Below the pieces are notes generated by a model, which saw only the letters and a program-made list of their open reading frames with translations, did not search any database and had not been told where the DNA came from. From Sitta carolinensis (taxonomy: Eukaryota; Chordata; Aves; Passeriformes; Sittidae): a stretch of 64,000 nt of DNA. The translations under genes and the position numbers were made by a program. The DNA lies in contig JAVUNC010000004.1 of assembly GCA_032173965.1 (NCBI GenBank), positions 882,501 to 946,500 of the forward strand, written 5' to 3'. Shown here in pieces: positions 29,998 through 40,806 of this stretch; position 1 is the first letter of the stretch, and each line of letters begins with the position of its first letter.

Positions 29998-30299
29998 GTG
30001 CAGCAGAGCCTCTGCTGCCACACGGCCTCCCCCAGTGCCACCCCCCTGTGCCCTGGCTGTGTGCAGCACACAGAGCTCCAGTCAGCCCCGGCTGTGCCTG
30101 CCCTGCACACACAGGAGACACAGAGCAGCGCCGTGCACATCAACTCCTTTATTAGCACAGCCTGCCGGGGCTGAGGCTGCAGCAGCCCTTCAGCAGCTCT
30201 CCAGGAGGGCTTGGCCCATACATTGCCAGCGGGGCTGCAGCACCTGCACAGCAAAAGCCCCCACAGCTCCCGGGGGCAGAGCCAGCTGGGGCCGCTGAG

Positions 30300-30890
30300 T
30301 CGGTAAAACCAAAGATCTCAGACAAAGACTCTCTAACTACTTAAAATTAGGAGTGGTATGGTATTTTATTGACAGTGCTGGAGTACAGGAGACTCGTGTC
30401 TCAAAGGCACCTGCTGAATTCATAAGGCATTGCTCCTCTATTTATTTCCAAAACCCGTACATGCAATACATATGCATAATCCAGCATCTCCCTTCTCTGC
30501 ATGGTATTAAAATGAGGTTGATGTGTGCACAATTCATCTCTTGATGTGGGTTGGTGGACTTGAATTGAGACAGGTCTCAGGATGAAGTTAGGGAGGTCTT
30601 CATCAGGTCTCTGTCACCCCCTGGAACACTCTAAGGTCCCCTGCTTTGAGATCAACTGGCAGAAAGTCCACCTGCTGGGCATTGTTTTACTGCTTCCAAT
30701 ATCTTCTTGTAATGGTTTACTTGCTCCAATTTGTTTTGCAAAAAATCTCAAAATAGCAAACATATAACAATCAGCTCTATCTCAAGCATCTAATAATCAT
30801 TAACCTCTAGTTCATGTAGCTAATTTCAACAGGAATTGCTTGTATCCCACAGCTAAAATCTTAATTCATTAAAATCATGATTCACCCCCT
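30300..30890 (-). other. AT-rich tract downstream of VLIG-B (copy of 13,745-14,340)
   Basis: Same sequence as copy A apart from single-base losses. Minus-strand AATAAA at 30,365-30,370 is a candidate VLIG-B polyadenylation signal. Confidence 0.4.
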
Positions 30891-31749
30891 TGTCCAGAGC
30901 TGGGCTACAGTGCCACCAGCCTGCTGGACAGCACCAGCACTGCCCCGAGGGCTGCTGGACAAGGGCTGGCACACAGAATTCTTCACATGGGGCATCCCAA
31001 AAGCTTTTGCTCAGTCAGCCAGGCCAAGGGCACGAGCAGCTCCTGCCGGGGCTCTGGCTGCAGGGAAGGGCAGAAGCCCCAGGCAGCTGAGCAGGAGCGG
31101 CTGCCCTGCACAGAGACACAGCCCCTCTGAGACAGGAGTGAAAGCACTGCTGAGCCCCGGGCCAGGTGTGTCACTGCTTTCCTGAGCCCCGAGGCACAGC
31201 AGCTCCTGCTGGCAGAACGGCCTCAGTTGCTCCAGGAGGCTGCAGGGAGGGAGGGAAGGATGATGCCCAAAAGCCAAGTAGCCCAGCCTGCAGCCAGCAT
31301 GGAGCTGGCCTCAGGCCCCGCAGCCCTTTCTCCCAGCACGACAGCTCCTTGCTGCAGCAAAACTGCCTTTGGACACTGTCCCTTCTTGTCTCACAGCAGC
31401 TGATCCAAGGGTGCTTTGGCTGCTGCCTTGGCCTTGGCCTGGCCCTGGGCTCAGCCTTGGCCACGAGCCCATGGCCCCAAGGAGGGCTTTGCTTTGGCTC
31501 TAGGACACAGCAGAGGGAAATGTTCATGGCAGGAAGGCAAGAGGATTCTGGCTCTCTTGTGAAGCGAGGGAGTTGCTGAGCGATGGCCGCAGTAACGCGC
31601 CTTATTTCAGCAAATTTGGGAGCAGCTGGATGCCATTGTCTTCATTGGGCTGGAGAGCATCATCATTGTAACTGCATTTTGTGGGAGCCTGGTACAAAAT
31701 TCTCCTGAGCTGCAAAGCTCTTGTAGTTTCTCCTTCCCATGGATGTGTC

Positions 31750-32250
31750 CTAATGCTTCTCCAGCTCGGACAGAGCTTCCTCCTTGGTAATTCTCTGCCA
31801 GCCTCAGGGATTTCTCCTCTTCCCTGAAATTTCTTGTTGTACAAAGCTTCCAGATCTGTCCTGAATGAGACACAAACCATTTCCAGTAGGCTTGCATGGA
31901 TGGATCAGAAGAATTTTCCAAGTGGAATATGGAGGTCCAGCATCACGGTATGTCTTGTAAGGGAACCATGGGCTACCATCAAAATCGAATTCGCAGTCAC
32001 TTGCAACAAGGCTGGAACAAATATCAATGACCAGGTGGTCTGTCCCATGCACTTGTTTCCCTTCAAAGCTCGTGGGCGATGGAAGACCAGCTGATGGTCT
32101 CCATCATGTCCCTGCATGGTGTTTGTGCACACAGCACCACAAAAGGACACTGCTCCCAGCACCCCGAAAAATGCTCTGCCAGGATGGTGTGAGGCTTTGT
32201 TGAAAACGAGCTCAGGTCAGCACCAGCCAATTCCTTCATAAGCCTGTGCC
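31750..32250 (-). pseudogene. VLIG-B fragment 5: Cys/His C-terminus, multiply shifted
   Basis: Encodes the CPFCGAVC-type region, but the frame is broken several times by one-base losses relative to copy A. At the very end this copy keeps the C that copy A has lost, and loses an A that copy A keeps. Confidence 0.6.
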
Positions 32251-33075
32251 TCAGGCAGCCAGAGCTTCTGCCATGGCACTGCTCAGGAACTCAATGTCTG
32301 TGACCTCCTGGTGCTCGATGCCCTTCAGGTCACTTCTGGGCAAATTGATCACTTCTGTCAGTTCCCTGCAAAATGCATCCAGCCACAGAGAGATTTTGTC
32401 CTCTCTGTCTTTTCTGTCTTTGACTATTTTGATTGATAAAGAAACAGCTGATTGGATACTACGATAGAGAAGATTTAGGGAGGAATCTAAAAACTTCTCC
32501 AGCCTCCTGCTCCTATCTAAACAGTAACTCTTAACTCGTGTCTCAATGTAACTCTGAAAAAAATCTTTTGGAAACTTAAGGTACTGCTTGAAATACTCAA
32601 AATTTTCCTGTTCTGCCAGGTATTTCAGAATGGAAACTTCCAGATTGGCTCTGTTGCCCCTGAAATCTGGGAATTTGCCCTGCATGTCCTCAGCAATGTC
32701 TTTGGCCGTCCTCTCATAGACCGCCCGGCGAAGAGCTGGCTCAATCTTGTCACAAAGGAAAACTGCAAAAGTTGTGATTGAAGTGGCTCCTTGGCAGGAA
32801 ATCTGGAAACATTGGAAGAAATCTTCTCTCTTGCTGTTCAGGTACACGACTGGGTCATTTGCCTTTTGGAATTCTTCATGCATGGCCTTAAACCTTTCTG
32901 CTGCCATTTTGCACAGATACAGAGACAAATCTATGCTGTACTCTCTGTTAAAAGCACAGCTTGCATTGCTGGGGATGGAGTTCACACCTTCCAGTACTTC
33001 ATTGAGTATTTCATGGATAAAATTTCGACTGTAATCGCGTTTCTCCTGTTCCTTCTTTGCAATGTTTGCCTTCAC
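32251..33075 (-). CDS. VLIG-B fragment 4: helical C-terminal half
   Basis: 274 codons nearly identical to copy A. Separated from fragment 3 by a one-base loss in 'cacacgcgct'. Confidence 0.65.
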   Translation of the reverse strand: MKANIAKKEQEKRDYSRNFIHEILNEVLEGVNSIPSNASCAFNREYSIDLSLYLCKMAAERFKAMHEEFQKANDPVVYLNSKREDFFQCFQISCQGATSITTFAVFLCDKIEPALRRAVYERTAKDIAEDMQGKFPDFRGNRANLEVSILKYLAEQENFEYFKQYLKFPKDFFQSYIETRVKSYCLDRSRRLEKFLDSSLNLLYRSIQSAVSLSIKIVKDRKDREDKISLWLDAFCRELTEVINLPRSDLKGIEHQEVTDIEFLSSAMAEALAA

Positions 33076-33569
33076 ACCGCTATGATGTTGTCTGTGATGT
33101 GCTGCAAGTGTTTCCGGTCATCATCACAAATCATCCTAGGGATGACACCAAAATGCTTTTTGTTCATGACATGTTTCTCCAAGTTGAAAGAAAATCCTCT
33201 GTTTCTGTGAAATGATGTGATCCGTGCATAGAAACCTGGCTCCTTAAAGCGCTCCAGAAGGACATCTTCAATTTCTGCATCGATATTCACTTGTTCTGGA
33301 GGAGGAACAGAACGGGAGACTTCAGCAATCCATTTGTTCCAGACAACAACAAAGTTGTCTCTCAGTTCCCTCTCACTGAGGCGCTTCCCTTTCAGACTCA
33401 CAGCCAATTCCCTACTCCTTCTCAGGAGCTCATCTTCATATTCCACCTTCCTTCCATCCAGTTTCCTCTGCTCCTTCTGTAGCTCTATCAGATTCTCACA
33501 TTTCTTTTTCATTTCATGAAGAAGAGTCTCTTTTAGTTCTTTCAGCTTCAGCTCTGTGCTTGATTCCAC
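33072..33569 (-). CDS. VLIG-B fragment 3: coiled coil
   Basis: Continues fragment 2 after a one-base loss (copy A has three T where this copy has two). Otherwise almost identical to copy A. Confidence 0.65.
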   Translation of the reverse strand: MESSTELKLKELKETLLHEMKKKCENLIELQKEQRKLDGRKVEYEDELLRRSRELAVSLKGKRLSERELRDNFVVVWNKWIAEVSRSVPPPEQVNIDAEIEDVLLERFKEPGFYARITSFHRNRGFSFNLEKHVMNKKHFGVIPRMICDDDRKHLQHITDNIIAV

Positions 33570-34852
33570 TGCACCAGTATCTCATGGTCTTTGTCTTCCC
33601 TAAAATACTTTTCCACTTCTTTCTCAATGGCATCACTTGTCTCTTGCACCAGCCCTTCAAGCTGTTCTCTGGTGACATTCTGCAAGTCCCCATTCCGAAT
33701 TCTGTTCTCCAGTCTCATCTGTACATCTAAGACGTGACTCCTCAGCCTCCAGGTCCACTGACTAAAGGCAATTTCCAGTTTCCTGTATGCAGCAATCTCC
33801 AGGGAATTCTTGAAGCTGAAAACAAAGTTTTCATTCAGCAAAGCATTCCAGAGGTCACCAATACGATCTTTCAGGCCCGAGAGCCTCAAAATGCTCTGTG
33901 ACTGCTCCTTGGCAGTCTGGAGGATTTTGCTCTTTAGTTGCTGGACGTTCTGGCTGTAGATGGGGTTGGGTGGTGCCATTGGGGGGTTTCCTGCCCACAG
34001 GTGAGCAATGCAGTGAATGTGGGTGTTGACATCAAAGCCAATGACATCACTGAAGGAGGAGATGTCACAGAATTCCTGCTGGGCAGCCAGCACTGTCATT
34101 TCATCCAGCTTTTCCTGCAAACGCCTTCGTCCTTCCATGTTCTGCTCCTTGGCAGTTGCTTCTCCCACATTTTGGTGGACAAAGAGGCAACTGGGGGAAA
34201 GATTGACTTTCTTCATCCTCAGGAAAGCCTGCACAGCGATCTGGAGAACATCTTGCATTTCTGACGGATTTTCTCCAAAGATATTGATCACAGTCGTGTT
34301 GCCAACACCAATGACGAAGGTGGCCAGCTCGTTGTCATGGTTCAGGGAATGTTTATTGGCCACCTCGATGGCACGAAGTCCCTCTGTGTCAACCACCAGC
34401 ACAAAATCAAAGCCCAGTTCTTGCTGCAGCTCCTCGCCCACTGGGATGAGCTGCATAAAGGCCCCGCGGGTGCATCTGCCCGCGCTGACGTTGAACTGCA
34501 GCCCAAACATGGCATTCAGCAGGGTGGACTTGCCTGTGCTCTGGATGCCGAGCACGGAGAGCACAAACACTCGTTTGTCCCCCAGCCTCTCAATTAAGCT
34601 GTCAAAGATGGCTCCCACCCAGTGCAAGGGCACATAAGAGGCGTCTCCATCCATCAGCTCCACGGGATAACCCAAAACCATCAGATCTGCTGCAATTTCT
34701 GGCAGTTTGGCAAAACTCTCATTCTTGGAGTTCATTAATTGCAGAGCTTCATAAATCTGCCCTACCTCTCTCAGAAAGTGTTCCAGGCCAATGGATGTAT
34801 CGTTTATCTCATCACAAAGGACATCCAAGCATCTTAGCACCTCAACATTCAC
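33548..34852 (-). CDS. VLIG-B fragment 2: G domain
   Basis: Contains the P-loop GIQSTGKS, DTEG and the start of the coiled coil. Joined to fragment 1 only if the T run at about 34,854-34,862 is one or two bases shorter, as in copy A. Confidence 0.7.
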   Translation of the reverse strand: MNVEVLRCLDVLCDEINDTSIGLEHFLREVGQIYEALQLMNSKNESFAKLPEIAADLMVLGYPVELMDGDASYVPLHWVGAIFDSLIERLGDKRVFVLSVLGIQSTGKSTLLNAMFGLQFNVSAGRCTRGAFMQLIPVGEELQQELGFDFVLVVDTEGLRAIEVANKHSLNHDNELATFVIGVGNTTVINIFGENPSEMQDVLQIAVQAFLRMKKVNLSPSCLFVHQNVGEATAKEQNMEGRRRLQEKLDEMTVLAAQQEFCDISSFSDVIGFDVNTHIHCIAHLWAGNPPMAPPNPIYSQNVQQLKSKILQTAKEQSQSILRLSGLKDRIGDLWNALLNENFVFSFKNSLEIAAYRKLEIAFSQWTWRLRSHVLDVQMRLENRIRNGDLQNVTREQLEGLVQETSDAIEKEVEKYFREDKDHEILVQWNQAQS

Positions 34853-37151
34853 CCGTTTTTTTTTCCTTGCTTTTCTTTCCTGTCAGCATTTCAGTCCATA
34901 ACTTGTGATACTCTCTCCTCAGTTCTTTAAGGCGACTGCAGTTCAGGTCGTCCATAAAGACCTTCATCCACTGCAGGAAGTATTTCTTGGCATCTGCTGG
35001 CTCGGCCTGGAGAAACCCAAGGAATGATTTCATCAGTGGGTTCAGAGGGAAAGCTTGCTCAAGTTGCTTTCTTCTTATTGCTTTCTTCTCATTTTCAATT
35101 TGGCGGCAATGATGCTCAATGCTCTTGTCCCCTTTCTCCTGCAAGCGAGTGAGTTCTTTGTCCTTTTGGCACCACTGGAACCACAGCTTTCCTTGAAGCG
35201 GCAGCAAGTGGGATTTGATCTCAGACAGCTTCTCTTTCTTCAGAAGCTCCACCAGCTCCTTTGCCTTTGCTTTGGCTGTTGCACACGTAGGTTGATCTGC
35301 ATCCACTACGAATCCGTGCTGGCGAGCTTTGTCCGCGCAGGTGTCCAGGCTGAAACATGGATTATAGCCTTCCAAAAAATCCCTGATAATTTCAGTCAGT
35401 TTGTCCATAAGTTCTGCTTCGTTTCTGTTCTTGATCCCTATTTTTACATTTTTACTGGGTCTGCCAGCTGCAACATTCTCTTTTTCTGTGAGAAGACAAA
35501 CCATAGGCCTTTGTGACTGCCACAGGTCCTGCAGGAGCTTTTTCCCCCTGCTGTCCATGTGCTCCAACTCAGATACAAGAGCCACGTTGACAGCAGATAT
35601 CTGCTGCAGGAAGTGCAGCTGTGCTCCGTGATACCTGGCGTCTCCGTGCAGGTTACAGAAAGCCACGCAGCACTCAAAGGCGTCATCGGGGCTCCCACGG
35701 GGGCAGTACCAGGCGATCTCCACCACCCCTTCCATCAGCAAACGCTCTCTGGTGCTGCCTCTGCAGTGGCGGTGGAAGAAAGTGTCGTGTTTGCGTCTGC
35801 TCAGCAGAGCGTTCAGCAGCTGGGACTTGGAACAGGAGGCCGAGCTGCCGATGCGGATGAAGGACACGATGGGTGTCTGTGCCTGGAAGATGAGTTTGTT
35901 GTTGTAACCCTTTGTTCCCACCTGCTTTCCCGACTCCTCCGCCTCTTTCCAGCTCCTCTGGATCTGGCTGAGGGCGTAGAGCGGGAACTCGATGCGTGAA
36001 GTGCACGGGTCGGGCACCAGCAGAGGCAGCGCCAGTTGGCAGAAGGCCAGCTTGGTTGCAAGGGTCTGTCTCAGGAAGTCATCAGCACAATGGAAAATGG
36101 CCATCTGCAGGTCCATGGGGTGCACGTGGCTGTCCCTGCCTGCATGTTCAGGGGAGGCTTCCTCCAAATCATCAAAAAATTGTTCAAAGGACTCTGGCTG
36201 TTGGCGCCCTTTCACTGTGACTTTTGGCCGCTGTGCAAGTTTTGGTTTGCTGTCATCCCAGCAAGTCAGGTACCTCACCTGGTAATCCACGGTTAACAGC
36301 TTTTGCAAGAAGTAACGTGGCAGTTCTGTGTCCTTGCTGGGCTGGCTGTCCTGCAGAGAGGTCTTGCAGATGGTGAGGAAATCTCCCATCCCCATTTTTC
36401 TTGGATAGTGACATTCAAGTCCAAGGCGTGTGAACAACTGGAGGAACTCCTGGTTTGCAGTGGCTTCATTTCCTTTGGATTGACTGCTGTCTGACTTGCA
36501 TTGGGACTGACTGGGGGGCTCAGGTGTTGGGAAAGTGTCTTCCTGGTCTCTGAGTATGTTCTGCTTCCTCTCTTCCTCCAATTCCTCATCCGAGCACCCA
36601 CAGATCAAGGAATCCAAGTCCCATTCCAGCCTCTCCCAGTCAGTGTCTGCACTGACCATTTTGAGGAGATTCTCACCCCATTCCTGGAGAGACTCATGTA
36701 AGGAATAAATGGCCAGGCTGCTGGTCAGGGTGGCTTTTTTCTTTGCTTCATGAACAGCAGAAGCAGAGCTTCCTGGAGCGTAGGTGATACCTTGGATGTG
36801 CTCCTTCATTTGCTGCATTGTTTTGATGAGGTCTTCGAGGTGAATGACGTTGGGAGATCTGGGAAGTGGCTGCTCAGTCTGGAAGATTTGTTCCACATTC
36901 ATGGAGGACACTTCATCTGTTATTTTCAGGAGTTTCTGGAGTGCCCTTTTCTCCCAGGCGTGCCGTACCTCACCCTCCAACCTGAGGTAGTCTTCATATC
37001 CCAGATGTTGCAGGGCTTCTCTGCACTTGATTCCCAGGATCTCTGACACTTTGGGCAGCCAGTATCCAGCATCCAGTCCTTCCTTCTGGAATGCCTCTGC
37101 CAGGAGCTCTGCCTTTGCATCCCTCTTGTGGGTGTCCTCCTTTGAAGCCAT
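34842..37151 (-). CDS. VLIG-B fragment 1: N-terminus to before the G domain
   Basis: 769 codons in one frame from the ATG. It spans both internal deletions without a stop, which argues that they are old and were selected in frame. It retains the family head (EGLDAGYWLPKVSEILG) and the degenerate GTPase-like segment. Confidence 0.75.
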   Translation of the reverse strand: MASKEDTHKRDAKAELLAEAFQKEGLDAGYWLPKVSEILGIKCREALQHLGYEDYLRLEGEVRHAWEKRALQKLLKITDEVSSMNVEQIFQTEQPLPRSPNVIHLEDLIKTMQQMKEHIQGITYAPGSSASAVHEAKKKATLTSSLAIYSLHESLQEWGENLLKMVSADTDWERLEWDLDSLICGCSDEELEEERKQNILRDQEDTFPTPEPPSQSQCKSDSSQSKGNEATANQEFLQLFTRLGLECHYPRKMGMGDFLTICKTSLQDSQPSKDTELPRYFLQKLLTVDYQVRYLTCWDDSKPKLAQRPKVTVKGRQQPESFEQFFDDLEEASPEHAGRDSHVHPMDLQMAIFHCADDFLRQTLATKLAFCQLALPLLVPDPCTSRIEFPLYALSQIQRSWKEAEESGKQVGTKGYNNKLIFQAQTPIVSFIRIGSSASCSKSQLLNALLSRRKHDTFFHRHCRGSTRERLLMEGVVEIAWYCPRGSPDDAFECCVAFCNLHGDARYHGAQLHFLQQISAVNVALVSELEHMDSRGKKLLQDLWQSQRPMVCLLTEKENVAAGRPSKNVKIGIKNRNEAELMDKLTEIIRDFLEGYNPCFSLDTCADKARQHGFVVDADQPTCATAKAKAKELVELLKKEKLSEIKSHLLPLQGKLWFQWCQKDKELTRLQEKGDKSIEHHCRQIENEKKAIRRKQLEQAFPLNPLMKSFLGFLQAEPADAKKYFLQWMKVFMDDLNCSRLKELRREYHKLWTEMLTGKKSKEKKTGEC

Positions 37152-37387
37152 GGCTGTGGAGGAAGAAAAGAGACTTTCCCTTAGGTGCTGTCAGAGGCCC
37201 CAGGGTCCTGGCAGAGGCTCTGCAGCAGCTCCAGCCCTGGGGAATTGCTGCCAGCCGGCTGCTGGAGCCAGGCTGGGATGGCACAAGAGCCAGGGTCTCC
37301 TTCCCAGCACCCTGGATGGGCCTGTGGCTTTCCCATTGGCAGGATCAACCCGGGAGCTGAGGGTGCATCCCAGAGACAGAGAGATAT

Positions 37388-37792
37388 ACACACACACACA
37401 CACACGGACATGACACACACTGACACTCTCTCACACAGACACTCACACACACACAGACACACACACACACACAGACACACACACACACACAGACACACAC
37501 AACACAGCACACACACACCACACAGACAAACACACATACAAACACTGAGACACACACACACACACACAGACACTCACACATGCACACACACTCACAGACA
37601 CACAAACACACACACACAGAGACACAAACACACTCACTCACACACACACACTCACACACACACACTCACACACACAGACACACACACAGACACACACACA
37701 GACACACACACACACAGACACACACACAGACACACACACACACACAGACACTCACACAGACACACACAGACACTCACACAGACACACAGACT
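37388..37792. repeat. CA/GACA-type microsatellite in VLIG-B intron 1
   Basis: About 400 bp of CACACA with interspersed GA and CT units. It occupies the place where copy A carries the solo LTR. Open frames of alternating residues across it are artefacts. Confidence 0.95.
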
Positions 37793-37796
37793 CACT

Positions 37797-38405
37797 CCTG
37801 CTCCAGCTGCCGCCGCAGCCCCTGCCTCGCCCCACTCACGCCTCTTCCCACCAGCTCCTGCCTGCCACACTCAGGGCCCAGCCCAGGGCACGGCAAAATC
37901 CACCCTGTGCCTGCCCACACCTGGGCCTGGGGCATCCGGGGGGCCCTTCAGGACACACTGCAGATGCTGGGAGCCGACTCGCAGAGGAGCCCTCTGGCAT
38001 CTGCTGCTCCTTACCACACAGGGGCTCGGCAGCCAAGGGACCACTGGGGGCCATCTCGGCCACAGCCACCACGGAGCCCCTGAGCTTAAAATCTGTGGTG
38101 TCAGCAGGAAAAGTGCCTGCAAACCTTCACCTGGGCACCTGCCTTCAAACTTTTGGGGGTTTTGACATTGTCCAAAAGTCTGAGAATTGTCCATGTGCCC
38201 ATTCAGTTCCGGACTGGAGAAATTTATTCTGTGCACAAAACCTTCCCGAGCACTCAGCTTCTGTCCCACCAAGGCCAAAACACTCACACAGGAATCGATC
38301 CCAGGGGCTTGGACTGAGTTCCTGTACCCTTCCAGAGCCTTCAGGGGCAGCTTTCCCTCAGGAATCCCTGCAGATTTGGGCAATCCAAGCAAGGGCTGTG
38401 GGCTC
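37797..38405. other. VLIG-B intron 1, shared with copy A
   Basis: Counterpart of 23,576-24,190. No exon seen. Confidence 0.5.
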
Positions 38406-38429
38406 TGATTGCCCTCACTCAGTTTTGCA

Positions 38430-39350
38430 GCCCATTTTATTTTTTTCTGCATGTTTATTGTTAAGATTTGATGTTAATGCTTTGTTCTTATGTTCCCCTA
38501 TGTTTGCCCAGGAATGAGTTTATTCCTGAAGTTGTGTCCTCCCCAGGTTGCTCTTTATGGTGTTTTCCCCACCCCTTGTTCTGGTCCCTTCCCTGTCAAT
38601 CATTGTTACCCTGCCCCTTGTTCTAGTCCCTTCCGTGTCAATCTTCCCTGCAGCCTGTCCCTTGGCTGTACCTCCCCTGGGCGTTCCTGGGTGTTTCCCA
38701 AACCTCGGTGCCCCATTGGGGATGTGACCTCCCTTCTCTTCCCACCCCTTGTAATTGGTCCCAGGCAAGTGGCCTGATCCCCTACTCCACCCCCAAATGT
38801 CTCCCATTTGCTCTGTGTTTGTATCCACCCCCCATTTTGTTACTGCATGAAAACCTGTGCACAGCTGTACCGGGGCTTTCTCTTCCTCTCTTCCTTTCAA
38901 CCTCAGTAACCCTCATAAACCTCATTGGAACCTCAAACTTGCAGAGCCTCCCTTTTCCTCCTTCACCATAACCCTGGACGTGGTAAAACATCCTGTACCG
39001 TGGGGCAGGAGCTCTAAGGTTCTGCTGCTGGCAGAAACCCCACGCCACAGGAGATCCCCACGCCGGGCATGGTGCCACGGTGCATTCAGCCAGCCCGAGT
39101 TCCCGTGGCCACGTCCACCCACCGCACCACAGATGCTCCTGTTGGTCCAACAAGAAGATCGCTGGGAAGAAAAGGCCTGAATTCCTAAAGGAAAAGAGCA
39201 GACTGTCAGGAGAAGGCCACCCAACAACGTGGAGGTTTAACTCCAGGGAGCACTGGAGGCCAAGCCTTCCCCTGCACTGGGGATTGCCCAGGCAGCAAAG
39301 GCTCCTCAGGGCTCTTCTGGGGAGGGGACCAGAGCACGGTTTCACCTGGC
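38430..39350 (+). other. Insertion specific to copy B, LTR-like
   Basis: Not present in copy A. C/T-rich text with repeated 'ccccttgttctggtccctt' and 'ccccttgttctagtccctt' (two related tandem units at 38,570-38,645). No open frame of interest. LTR or ERV origin is a guess from composition. Confidence 0.3.
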
Positions 39351-39354
39351 ACCC

Positions 39355-39570
39355 ACACCCATGTTCCCCCAGCAGAAGGAAGCTGGACCTGCTGGAGTGC
39401 TGGGACAGAGCAAAGCCCCTGAAGGTCAACAAGGCCAAGTGCAGGAGCTGCCCCTGGCTCGGGGCCATTGCAGGCACAGACCCCAGCTGGCAAGAGAAGG
39501 CACTGAGAGCAGCCCTGAGGAGGAGGACTTGCGGCTGCTGGTGGGTGAGAGGCTGTGCAGGGAACAGCTG
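39355..39570 (+). repeat. CR1 ORF2-region fragment
   Basis: Contains 'gaaggtcaacaaggccaagt' followed by 'gcaggagctgcccctggc' and a later 'tgctggtgggtgagaggctg', the usual CR1 sequence upstream of the 3' UTR. Confidence 0.6.
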
Positions 39571-40029
39571 AGCTCTCGGGGCAGCACACAAGGGGTGGAG
39601 GGGGCAGAGCCAGGGGAGCAGCACTGACAGGGGGGCAGCACGGGCCCTGTCCCACCACTGCCCACATCACGCAGCTCTGCTGGGGGAGCTCAGGGCCCCG
39701 CAGAGGGGGGAGAAGCAGCGCTGGGCTTGGATCCCAGCAGGCACGGAGCCCACACCGGCAGGGGGGGACAGGAGGGGCACAGCAGGAGCAGCAAAAGCTG
39801 CTGGCCCGAGAAAAGGGCACTTCAGCAGCAGAGGAAAGCTGGGCGTGCTGGCACAGCACAGCAGGCACTTCAGACACCAATTGTTCTCTTGGGGCACATG
39901 TCCGGCTGCTCCCTGGGCAGCAGAGCCTCAGCGCAGGACGGCTGCTCGGCAAGGGAACTGCTGGATCAGGGTCACTGCTGCAGCTGGGACACTCGGGCCA
40001 CTTGTCCCAGTCCTGTCCCCTCCCAAATT
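39571..40029. other. No gene recognised
   Basis: GC-rich VLIG-B intron sequence with no supported exon. Confidence 0.4.
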
Positions 40030-40806
40030 CCCTCCCACTGGAGCACTGCCAGCACTGCTTCAGTCTCAGGAACTGGGCACGGCCCTGGACAGCATTAACT
40101 CCAGCCCAGCACACCCTGAACCTGTCCCCAGGCACCCTTGGCAGTCCCTGCACAGCTTCCTATTGCTGCAGGAATAGGGGAAAGCCCCGTGTGACTGTGT
40201 CAGTGCCCGCAGAGAGGCTCTGAGCACATTCAGGGCACAACTCGGGATCGAGTTCCTCCCTGGAAGCCAACGAGGGAAGCAGCAAGGCTGGCAGCAGGAC
40301 CTGCCAGGGCAATGCCTGCACCCCGTTTCACAGCAACAGCCCCCCGAGAGTGTTTTCCCCAGCCCTGCCCCAGGGAAAGGGGCTCTGGCAACACTGCTCC
40401 CTTTGTGGGGCTGTGCCAGAGACCAGAGCGCTCTGGGTGGGGACGCTCAGGCTGTAAGAGAGGAGAATGCCACCCTCCCTGCATGAGGAGCAGGAATGAT
40501 CCCCCGTGGCTCTGCCTTCAGGGCAGCGCAGCCACCCGGCCCCACCTCTGACCCCGGCCCCGTCCCGGCTCAGCCCCCAGCGCACTCGGCTCCCCCGAGC
40601 TCCCCCAAACCGCTGCCAGCCAAGGCGGCTGCCTCCAGCCCCGGCAGACAGCGCCCGCCCGCTGCCCCCAGAGCCCTCTGCCCCTGCCCTGCCGTCTGCC
40701 CAGCCCTGCCAAAGCACAGGGAACAGGAGGCAGGAGACCAACAAGAGCCCGCTCCCTGCTGCTGCCGCCTCCCAGCCCCGCAGCTCAGCCCCAGGGCCCT
40801 CCCTAC
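40030..40806. other. VLIG-B intron 1 and CpG-rich promoter-proximal sequence
   Basis: Near-identical to 24,421-25,194. The strongest CpG content is at 40,500-40,810. Confidence 0.5.

Larger units (their letters stand above)
31750..37151 (-). pseudogene. Second very large GTPase, shortened and frame-broken (VLIG-B)
   Basis: Tandem copy of VLIG-A with an intact start, the preceding acceptor and the same end (stop at 31,750-31,752). Two in-frame losses remove residues equivalent to A about 80-617 (including the MACPF-like region) and about 689-788, so roughly 1,800 residues would remain. The G domain (GIQSTGKS, DTEG) and the C-terminal Cys/His cluster are kept. The frame breaks near 34,850 (an extended T run), 33,565 (one T lost), 33,077 (one base lost), 32,254 (one G lost) and about six times in 31,750-32,250. 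Nearly all are one-base changes in short runs. It may be a real decaying paralogue or a working gene in poor consensus sequence; I cannot decide which. Confidence 0.75.

Noticed and set aside
37185..38165. Long Thr/His-rich open frame (and its Cys/Val mirror)
   Set aside because: Translation of the CA microsatellite plus flanks; no biological frame.
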